DNA from: a virus
IMG/VR virus record: IMGVR_UViG_3300043409_001952
Span: 1-22,658 of that record
Strand: one strand, 5' to 3'
DNA length: 22,658 bases
This document shows, one piece after another, positions 7,836 to 14,455 of the stretch; position 1 is the stretch's first letter; each line of letters begins with the position of its first letter. A model generated the notes under the pieces. That model had not been told where the DNA came from, did no database searches, and saw nothing but the letters and a program-made list of their open reading frames with translations. Both the position numbers and the translations under genes were made by a program.

Positions 7836-8733
7836 GAAAATTGACAAAATCATCTTTTCGTCAACTGAGCCATACAGCGACTATTGGAATCTACAGGCAG
7901 AGGTTTGGAGTAACATGGGCATCGAGCCTGTGTTGTTGCTTTGGGGCAAGAAGGAGAATACAAAGGCAACCGAAAAGCACGGACGCATCGTTGAGATGGA
8001 GTTCTCTCCTGATGCAATCAAGTCCTTGCAAATGACCTTGAGTAAGTTCTACTACACGCAGACGGAGCCTGAAACCACTTGGCTCACGGGAGACATCGAT
8101 CTGTATCCCCTTCAGCGGAAATGGTTCACCGAATCTATCAAAGACATTCCTGATGACTACTATGCCCACTTAGCGTCTACCGCTATGACATCGAACAACA
8201 TCAGTTGGAACACCCACGGTGGATTTGTTGGTGGTGGTCGGGACTTGGTTGCTTACTTCCATGCTGCAAAGGGCAGAGTATTCAACGATGCTTACAAGTT
8301 CGATGGTATTTCGCTGACTGATTATGTCAACAAGATCGTGGCAACAGGTAAGTATGGCAGACACATTCCCGAGGAGTGCAAGACGATGACCCCCAAGGAC
8401 TTCGCTGCCATCGAGGGAAGTCTGTCTAAGGATCACACCAATCAGCCGTATTGGTGTGCAGATGAGAACTACACATCGGACATCCTGTGGGAGGCTGCGA
8501 ATACAGGTTTGGTTGAGTGGCAGGGTGTCTTCTATGACGGGATCAATTGGGAAAACCCATATCAATCAAACCGCATCGACCGCTACTATTGGCGAGATGG
8601 AAATTACCAAAATGTTGACTTGGCTCGATTGAGGAACAATGAGTACATCGATATGCATTGCTCCGTTCCATTTGGTCCACAGGAAAACGCCCTGACCAAC
8701 ATTCTCCGTTTGTCGGGGATGATTAAGAGATGA
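7834..8733 (+). CDS. GT-A-like glycosyltransferase, second of a tandem pair
   Basis: A 299-residue paralogue of the gene just upstream. Shared landmarks are DKIIF (4-8), IEPVLLLWGKKENT (30-43), TTWLTGDIDLYPLQ (81-94, with the DXD at D87-I-D89), and YWCADENYTSDIL in the C-terminal half. The pair differs most in the middle third, the usual acceptor-binding region, which suggests that the copies now add different residues or use different acceptors. The likely role is transfer of a sugar from a nucleotide donor in the cytoplasm, inferred from motif and context. The start is an ATG within a short tandem repeat without a good ribosome-binding site. The stop overlaps the following kinase-aldolase gene by ATGA. 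Confidence 0.72.
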   Translation: MKIDKIIFSSTEPYSDYWNLQAEVWSNMGIEPVLLLWGKKENTKATEKHGRIVEMEFSPDAIKSLQMTLSKFYYTQTEPETTWLTGDIDLYPLQRKWFTESIKDIPDDYYAHLASTAMTSNNISWNTHGGFVGGGRDLVAYFHAAKGRVFNDAYKFDGISLTDYVNKIVATGKYGRHIPEECKTMTPKDFAAIEGSLSKDHTNQPYWCADENYTSDILWEAANTGLVEWQGVFYDGINWENPYQSNRIDRYYWRDGNYQNVDLARLRNNEYIDMHCSVPFGPQENALTNILRLSGMIKR

Positions 8734-10127
8734 ATCTGATTTGCGTATCTGGTAGTTCGGGTGTGGGCAAGACCACATTTACGAAGTTGATCGAGAGCGT
8801 TATTGGCTCCGAGAACGCTGTCTGCTTGAGTGGTGACGATCTCCATCTTTGGGAGCGCAACAATCCCATGTGGAACAAATACACACACCTCAATCCAAAT
8901 GCGAACGATATCAAAACAGGTCATGCCCACATCGATGCATTGAAGAACGGCGAGACGATTACTCGTAGCCTATACAACCATAACACAGGAAAGTTCGATC
9001 CCCCAATCACCATCGAACCGAAGCCTTATGTCATTTACGAGGGTCTCCATGCCTTGTATTACGCCGATACATCTGCCATTTGTATCTTTGTTGACACAGA
9101 TGATGTCCTTAAGACCGAGTGGAAGGTCAAGCGAGACACCAAGAAGCGGGGTTACACCGAGTCACAGGTGATGGACACCATGCGGCGTAGGAAGCAGGAC
9201 GAGGATCTGTACATCACTCCGCAGCGCAACTCCGCAGACATCGTGGTCAAGTTCACCAAGGACAGGGGCGGCTCCATCTCGTTGGAGTATGTCAGCATGA
9301 CCAACAAGGGTTGGGATCTCATGTCCGAGGTAAAGGATTTCTATGACTCCCTGAACGAGTTCATAGGCATCTGCAAATCCCTCTCACTTGATCCCTCGCT
9401 CACGCAGGGGCGTGGTGGCAATGTGTCGGTGAAGTCGAAGAGTGGGTTGATCGTCAAGGCATCAGGAGCCAAGATGGCCGATATCAATCTACACCATGGG
9501 TTCTGTGTGTGTCGTACCGATGGCTATATGCCCATATTCACCACCGAGGAAGAGTACAATGACTACATTAATGGGTTAAAGAAGATTGGTGTGGGCAGAC
9601 CTTCAATGGAGACAGGCTTCCATGTTGCCATGAAGGATCAAGTCATTGTTCATACCCACCCGATCCATCTGAATGCTCTTCTTTGCTGCAAAGAGTCACG
9701 GGCGATCCTCAAGGGACTGTTCCAAGACCTATCATATGAATTCATAGAGTACACCGTGCCTGGCATGGAACTAGCCAACCGCATTCGTGAAAGTAAGGGC
9801 ATCCTGTTCCTAGAGAATCACGGACTGATTGTCGGTGCAGAAACGGCAGACGAAGCCATAAGCCTCACCGAAGAGATCAACAACAAGTGCAAGCGATGGT
9901 TGGGGAATCATGTCGAATCCTTCGTGGACTTCGATAAGAATGACCAAGCAACCAATCTACCTTTGTTCCCTGATGCTGCCGTGCTACCTGAAGAGATGTC
10001 TGCAACCAACAACTACATACTTCGGCTGATGATGGTGGCTTGCCTGACTCCGAAGTTCCTTGATGAGTTGCAAGTCAAGCACCTCAATGACATGACATCC
10101 GAGAAATACAGAAAGACTATACTATGA
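8730..10127 (+). CDS. Fusion of a PRK/uridine-kinase-like P-loop kinase and a class II aldolase
   Basis: A 465-residue two-domain protein. Residues 1-190 are a P-loop kinase: Walker A GSSGVGKTT (8-16), SGDDLHLW (34-41) at the substrate loop, YEGLHAL (103-109). The stretch 131-170 (WKVKRD, KRGYT, YITPQRNSAD) closely follows the phosphoribulokinase/uridine kinase pattern. Residues about 205-395 are a class II aldolase/adducin domain: QGRGGNVS (226-233) binds phosphate in relatives, PSMET (291-295) holds the catalytic glutamate E294, and the zinc ligands are H308 and H310 in HTHP plus H364 in ENHGLIVGA. Both active sites look intact. The enzyme could phosphorylate a sugar or polyol and then cleave or epimerise a sugar phosphate, feeding the adjacent nucleotidyltransferase, whose start overlaps its stop. 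The substrate is unknown. I know of no named enzyme with this fusion. Confidence 0.88.
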   Translation: MNLICVSGSSGVGKTTFTKLIESVIGSENAVCLSGDDLHLWERNNPMWNKYTHLNPNANDIKTGHAHIDALKNGETITRSLYNHNTGKFDPPITIEPKPYVIYEGLHALYYADTSAICIFVDTDDVLKTEWKVKRDTKKRGYTESQVMDTMRRRKQDEDLYITPQRNSADIVVKFTKDRGGSISLEYVSMTNKGWDLMSEVKDFYDSLNEFIGICKSLSLDPSLTQGRGGNVSVKSKSGLIVKASGAKMADINLHHGFCVCRTDGYMPIFTTEEEYNDYINGLKKIGVGRPSMETGFHVAMKDQVIVHTHPIHLNALLCCKESRAILKGLFQDLSYEFIEYTVPGMELANRIRESKGILFLENHGLIVGAETADEAISLTEEINNKCKRWLGNHVESFVDFDKNDQATNLPLFPDAAVLPEEMSATNNYILRLMMVACLTPKFLDELQVKHLNDMTSEKYRKTIL

Positions 10128-10951
10128 AGATCGTGATTCCTATGGCAGGGACGGGCAATCGTTTCGTTGAGAAGGGTTACGCTGACCCAAAGCCACTCAT
10201 CAAGGTGAACGGCAAGCGCATCATCGAATACATCCTAGACATGTTCGACCGCAAGAAGGACGAGTTTGTCTTCATTTGCAATGATGTGCATTTGAACACT
10301 ACCGACATGGAGAAGATCCTGAAGGAACTCGTTCCGAACGCCAAAATCGTCGCAATGCCACAGCACAAGTTAGGACCTGTCTACACAGTCAAGACTGTCT
10401 ATGACTTGATCGAAGACAACGAGGAGGTCATCATCTCATATTGCGACAACCCACACCTGTGGGATCGCAAAGACTTCGAGAATGCTATGAACAAGGGCAA
10501 GTTCGATGGCTGCGTCCTCACGCACACGGGCTTCCACCCACACACGTTGGCGCACACGAAGATGGCTTTCGTCAAGGGAGACAACGGTGTGCTTGAGGAG
10601 ATCAAGGAGAAGGCTTGCTACACCGACAATCCCCTGAACGAGCATGCGTCCACGGGTGTGTACTACTTCAACAAGGGTTCATACATCAAGAAGTATTTTG
10701 AGCAAGCCATGAAAGAAAACCTTCAATACAACGGCGAATACTATGTGACGCTCGTGTATAACCTTCTCGTAAAGGATGGTCTCAAGATCGGTTACTACGA
10801 CACTCCGTTCGTCACCGTCTTTGGCACTCCCGAGGAAGTAGAGAACTTCGAGTCTTGGGCAAAGATCCTCAAGGGCAAACAAGCCTCACAGCCACTCCAT
10901 GCTGCGGCTTGCTTCGAGTATTGGAGCGAGTACCACAAGTTGACATCATGA
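10124..10951 (+). CDS. Sugar-1-phosphate-type nucleotidyltransferase
   Basis: A 275-residue NTP_transferase family protein that should couple a phosphorylated sugar or polyol to a nucleotide. The signature loop is MAGTGNRF (7-14), followed by DPKPLI (21-26) with K23. SYCDNPHLWD (105-114) carries the metal-binding aspartate D108, and TGFHPH (135-140) is a feature of a capsule-locus subgroup I remember. GVYYFNKGS corresponds to the product-side strand. The length fits the short form without the C-terminal left-handed beta-helix. It overlaps both neighbours by ATGA: upstream the kinase-aldolase fusion, downstream the GDPD-like gene. The three look like one activation pathway. Uridylyl, cytidylyl and thymidylyl transfer cannot be separated from the motifs. 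Confidence 0.87.
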   Translation: MKIVIPMAGTGNRFVEKGYADPKPLIKVNGKRIIEYILDMFDRKKDEFVFICNDVHLNTTDMEKILKELVPNAKIVAMPQHKLGPVYTVKTVYDLIEDNEEVIISYCDNPHLWDRKDFENAMNKGKFDGCVLTHTGFHPHTLAHTKMAFVKGDNGVLEEIKEKACYTDNPLNEHASTGVYYFNKGSYIKKYFEQAMKENLQYNGEYYVTLVYNLLVKDGLKIGYYDTPFVTVFGTPEEVENFESWAKILKGKQASQPLHAAACFEYWSEYHKLTS

Positions 10952-11421
10952 TTTATATCTCTCACCGTGGCAATCTCAACGGGGCGAATCACTCCCGTGA
11001 GAACTCTCCAACCTATATCGATGAGTGCATCAACAAGGGGTTTCATTGTGAGATCGATCTCCGCATGAAGAACGGTGTTCCTCATTTAGGACACGATACG
11101 GCAGACTACCCCATCACGATCTCATGGCTACAGGATCGCATTATGTGGTTGTGGATTCATGTCAAGGAATACGAGGCTCTGATGTGGTTGATGAAGACCA
11201 TGCCATGGGCGAACTACTTCTGCCATGAGTCTGATAAGTACACCCTAGTTAGCAATGGTATGGTATGGTGTCACGACCTAACAAACCAAATGAATGCAAA
11301 CTGCGTGATTCCACTTTTGTCAAAGGAATTTATTGAATCTTGTGGACAAACGGGCTTCGGTGCGGTATGCTCTGACTTCATTTACGACTGTGTATCCAAG
11401 TTCAACAAGGAAAATCTATGA
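10948..11421 (+). CDS. Short GDPD-like phosphodiesterase
   Basis: A 157-residue protein starting at the ATGA overlap with the nucleotidyltransferase. The active-site pattern of glycerophosphodiester phosphodiesterases is visible: SHRGN (5-9) with H6 and R7, E18-N19 (the ENT position), CEIDLR (34-39) with metal ligands E35 and D37, and GHD (48-50) with H49. The rest of a typical 230-250 residue TIM barrel is only partly present, so this is a minimal or shortened form. The family cleaves glycerophosphodiesters to glycerol phosphate and an alcohol. Here, next to a kinase-aldolase and a nucleotidyltransferase, it may supply or remove a phospho-polyol group on the glycan. It could instead be a structural relative with another phosphodiester substrate. 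It ends in an ATGA overlap with the next transferase. Confidence 0.75.
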   Translation: MIYISHRGNLNGANHSRENSPTYIDECINKGFHCEIDLRMKNGVPHLGHDTADYPITISWLQDRIMWLWIHVKEYEALMWLMKTMPWANYFCHESDKYTLVSNGMVWCHDLTNQMNANCVIPLLSKEFIESCGQTGFGAVCSDFIYDCVSKFNKENL

Positions 11422-12062
11422 GCAATGTAAAACTCACTATCGGGATTCCAACAATCCCAAATCGCAACCGAAGATATCTCGAACCTCTCTTTTCCAAGTT
11501 GATGACTCAAGTCGGCAACAACAAGGATGTAGAGATCATCGCCCTAATGGACAACAAAATGATGTCCATCGGACGCAAGAAGACCTTGCTGTTTAGCATG
11601 GCGACGGGAAAGTACGCATGTATCATAGACGATGATGATGATGTGACTGAGGATTTCGTTGCAACGCTACGCTCTGTCATAGATGATCGCTTAGATGTTG
11701 ATGTGATTTGCTACGATCAAGAGGCAGACGTGAACGGCAAGAAGTGGCTTGTTAAGACGAACCTAAACCACAATCGCATTCACCCATTCAATCAGTTGGA
11801 GACGGATCGAAACGGAATCCCCGTCCCATGCAAGAGACCCCCATGGCAATGGTGTGCTTGGAAGACCTCGTTTATCAAGAACATCCCGTTCGGCGACTCG
11901 AACTGGGCAGAGGACGCAGCGTTCACCCTAGCCGCTGTAGAAGCAGCCAAGAGCCAACTCGTCCTCGACAAGGTGCTATGCAAGTACCGCTACTCACCTT
12001 CCGTGTCTGAGGCTCCACAGCAGAACATCACACCTAACCAAATGAATCGAGTTCAACTCTAA
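11418..12062 (+). CDS. GT2-family glycosyltransferase (paralogue of the one at 4753)
   Basis: A 214-residue GT-A enzyme. The first strand is LTIGIPTIPNR (6-16). The nucleotide-sugar site is the aspartate run DDDDD (71-75) after ACII, which contains the DXD. NWAEDAAF (162-169) carries the E165-D166 pair expected for the catalytic base. The segment MDNKMMSIGRKK (44-55) matches MSDNRQMSIGQKR in the gene at 4753, so the two share a recent ancestor. A PPWQW segment (141-145) probably lines the acceptor site. It begins in the GDPD-like stop (ATGA), and the next gene starts on the base after its own stop. The cytoplasmic location and unknown sugar are as for its paralogue. Confidence 0.88.
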   Translation: MSNVKLTIGIPTIPNRNRRYLEPLFSKLMTQVGNNKDVEIIALMDNKMMSIGRKKTLLFSMATGKYACIIDDDDDVTEDFVATLRSVIDDRLDVDVICYDQEADVNGKKWLVKTNLNHNRIHPFNQLETDRNGIPVPCKRPPWQWCAWKTSFIKNIPFGDSNWAEDAAFTLAAVEAAKSQLVLDKVLCKYRYSPSVSEAPQQNITPNQMNRVQL

Positions 12063-12635
12063 ATGAACATCATGGAACACATCTATCAAAATCCGTGGTT
12101 CGGTGAGAACTGGTTTACCTATCCCAAACTATACTCTTCGTTTGTTAAGAATCTACCAAACGGTTCAAAGATCGTTGAGGTCGGCTCGTGGAAGGGCAAG
12201 AGTGTTGCATACCTTGGAGTCGAGATCGTCAACTCTGGCAAGGACATCAAGGTCGATGCCGTGGATACTTGGATGGGTTCTCCTGAGTCTCCCGATCATC
12301 TACAAGATGCCTATGTCAAAACGAACACTCTGTATTCGTTGTTCCTCACCAACATCGCTCCTTTGGCTCATGTGATCAAGCCGATTCGTATGACATCAGT
12401 CGATGCCGCCAAACTCTACGAAGACAACTCTCTTGATGTTGTGTTCATCGATGCAGGACATACCTATGAAGCAGTAAAGTCAGATGTCGCTGCTTGGCTT
12501 CCCAAGGTCAAGGTCGGTGGCATCCTTGCGGGTCATGATTACGCATGGAGTGATGATGTTCGTCGGGCAGTTGATGAATCGATTGCTCCTATTGTTGAGA
12601 CCGAGGGCTGCTTTGTCTTCCAAAAGGTTCAGTAA
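12063..12635 (+). CDS. Class I SAM-dependent methyltransferase (Methyltransf_24-like)
   Basis: A 190-residue protein. Motif I is VEVGSWKGKS (38-47), the SAM-binding glycine loop. VDAVDTW (64-70) holds the acidic residue (D65 or D68) after strand 2. VVFIDAGHTYEAVKSDVAAW is the typical strand 4 and following helix of the Methyltransf_24 family, and GGILAGHDY follows as strand 5 with an HDY that may bind metal. Relatives methylate sugar hydroxyls in capsule, lipopolysaccharide and antibiotic pathways. Here it probably caps or decorates the glycan made by the cassette. The ATG at 12063 directly follows the previous TAA; a second ATG at 12072 is a possible start. Fold assignment is safe; the acceptor is not known. 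Confidence 0.87.
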   Translation: MNIMEHIYQNPWFGENWFTYPKLYSSFVKNLPNGSKIVEVGSWKGKSVAYLGVEIVNSGKDIKVDAVDTWMGSPESPDHLQDAYVKTNTLYSLFLTNIAPLAHVIKPIRMTSVDAAKLYEDNSLDVVFIDAGHTYEAVKSDVAAWLPKVKVGGILAGHDYAWSDDVRRAVDESIAPIVETEGCFVFQKVQ

Positions 12636-12696
12636 GTATCATCACAAAATATCACTCCAAGTCAGATGACTCCCGTCCAACTATAAAGTAATCACA

Positions 12697-13464
12697 ATGA
12701 AAAAAATCAGCAAAATGGTATTGGTTCTTGCGGGGGGTGATTCCAAATGGGACAGGCAAGAAATTTCTTGTAGAGAGACATGGGCAAACCCAAGGTTTTT
12801 TGATAGTGACACTAGAGTTTATTTCGTGCGAGGCAATACCGCTGCGTGTTTCTACGACAAAACTATCACACGAAATGCCGATTGGGAAAAGCACCGCTTC
12901 GACATGTCCACAGAGCAGATTCTTAATGCAAAGGTAGAACTCGATCACCACACAAGAACCATTCATGTTGATGTGCCTGATGGACATGCGTACAGTATGT
13001 TCAAGTTTGGTGTGGCTCTTTTGGAGTTGCGTAAGCACTATGAATGGGACTACCTTGTAAGACCAAACACAGGAAGTTATGTCAATCTGAATGTCCTCAG
13101 CGAAGATCTGAAGCATCTTCCCAAACAGAACTTGGTGTTTTCCATGCCAATCAAGCATTGGGGAATCGAGTATGGGAGTGGAGCATGTTTCACCATCACA
13201 AACGACTTGTCTGAAAAATTGGTTCAGAATGTTTCCAAACTCATTGATATTGGAAGACAGTCGATCATTCCTGACGATGCGATCATTGGATCGATTCTCA
13301 TGGCTCCTGTCGTTCCCGCTATGAGAGCAGAGGTCACATACGACGATATTCTTAAAGGAAACGATTGGTTCAAACTCGACCACCATCACCATTATTTTGT
13401 GTCTACCAAAGATGACCGACCACATTATCATGTACATCGCAAATTTTATGGAGAATCCCCATGA
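12697..13464 (+). CDS. GT31-like (beta-1,3-galactosyltransferase-type) protein without a DXD motif
   Basis: A 255-residue protein that follows the outline of the Galactosyl_T/Fringe superfamily: CRETWA (25-30) like the R-x-x-W of GT31, WDYLVRPNTGSYVN (117-130) where the family has a VKxDDDxYVN strand, SGACFTITNDL (161-171) like the SGxGYVLS region, and PDDAIIGSIL (192-201) like the EDVxxG acceptor motif. The metal-binding DDD is replaced by P123-N124-T125-G126, so metal-dependent transfer by the usual mechanism is doubtful. It may use a different metal site, be a lectin-like relative, or be inactive. It lies 61 nt after the methyltransferase and has no clear Shine-Dalgarno sequence. It ends in an ATGA overlap with the next epimerase. 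The family call rests on pattern, not on a search. Confidence 0.6.
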   Translation: MKKISKMVLVLAGGDSKWDRQEISCRETWANPRFFDSDTRVYFVRGNTAACFYDKTITRNADWEKHRFDMSTEQILNAKVELDHHTRTIHVDVPDGHAYSMFKFGVALLELRKHYEWDYLVRPNTGSYVNLNVLSEDLKHLPKQNLVFSMPIKHWGIEYGSGACFTITNDLSEKLVQNVSKLIDIGRQSIIPDDAIIGSILMAPVVPAMRAEVTYDDILKGNDWFKLDHHHHYFVSTKDDRPHYHVHRKFYGESP

Positions 13465-14453
13465 GTGACACAGTTCTTATCACAGGCGTAGCGGGTCTGA
13501 TTGGATCACGGATGGCTGTATGGATCTTAGACAATGTGCCAAATATCCATATCATCGGGGTCGATGATATGAGTGGTGGGTACAAGGAAAACATCGACCC
13601 AAGAGTTGAGTTTCATCAACTTGACTGTGGGAGTGATGAATTCTCTGATTTGGTGGCACACACGAAACCAAAATATATCTATCACTTTGCCGCCTATGCC
13701 GCTGAGGGATTAAGTCCCTTTATCCGAAAGCACAACTACCAAAACAACCTTATGTCCACGGCTAATGTGGTCAATACCTGCATCAACAATGATGTGTGTC
13801 GGTTGGTCTTCACTAGTTCGATGGCGGTCTATGGTGCTTCTGTCCCGCCTTTCTGTGAATCGCTCCCAAGAAACCCCATCGATCCCTATGGTGTAGCCAA
13901 GGCATCGTGCGAAAGAGATATTGAAATCGCAGGTGAGCAACACGGTATGGATTGGTGCATCATTCGTCCTCACAATGTGTACGGTCGAAACCAAAACATT
14001 TGGGATAGGTATCGCAATGTGTTGGGAATTTGGATGCATCGCCATCTCAACGATAAGACTCTTTCCATTTACGGCACAGGGCAACAGAACCGTGCCTTCA
14101 GTTACATCGATGATTGTTTGAAGCCTTTGTGGGTTGCCGCCATCTCTGATCGTGCATCGAAACAGATCATCAATCTTGGTGGAATGAGAGAGTACAGTAT
14201 CAACGAAGCAGCAGATATCTTGATCCAAGTCATGGGTGGTGGGACAAAGGAATACTTGGAGGAGAGACACGAAGTCAAACAAGCGTGGTCTACATACGAC
14301 AAGTCTGTTGATCTTCTTGGCTACGAAGACAAAACTTCACTTGTGGAAGGTCTATCTCTCATGTGGGAGTGGGCAAAGTGTCAACCAAATCGACCACAAA
14401 AAAAGTGGGAGTCTTATGAGGTTACAAAGGGAATTTATTCTTATTGGAAATAA
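13461..14453 (+). CDS. NAD-dependent sugar epimerase/dehydratase (second SDR)
   Basis: A 330-residue extended SDR enzyme. The cofactor loop is GVAGLIG (9-15), IIGVDDMSGG (31-40) contacts the cofactor, and YHFAAYA (74-80) is the usual strand-4 segment. The active site is VFTSSMAVYG (116-125) with S119/S120 and Y143-x-x-x-K147 in YGVAK. RPHNVYGRNQ and YGTGQQNRAFSYIDD are typical of UDP-sugar epimerases and GDP-mannose-type dehydratases. It is only distantly similar to the SDR at 5349, so the cassette probably makes two different modified sugars. It overlaps the GT31-like gene by ATGA and ends 2 nt before the helicase ATG. The exact reaction is not determined. Confidence 0.9.
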   Translation: MSDTVLITGVAGLIGSRMAVWILDNVPNIHIIGVDDMSGGYKENIDPRVEFHQLDCGSDEFSDLVAHTKPKYIYHFAAYAAEGLSPFIRKHNYQNNLMSTANVVNTCINNDVCRLVFTSSMAVYGASVPPFCESLPRNPIDPYGVAKASCERDIEIAGEQHGMDWCIIRPHNVYGRNQNIWDRYRNVLGIWMHRHLNDKTLSIYGTGQQNRAFSYIDDCLKPLWVAAISDRASKQIINLGGMREYSINEAADILIQVMGGGTKEYLEERHEVKQAWSTYDKSVDLLGYEDKTSLVEGLSLMWEWAKCQPNRPQKKWESYEVTKGIYSYWK

Positions 14454-14455
14454 CT

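Noticed and set aside
14444-14455. TTG start for the helicase
   Set aside because: It overlaps the previous gene and lacks a suitable ribosome-binding site, while the ATG at 14456 follows GGAA.
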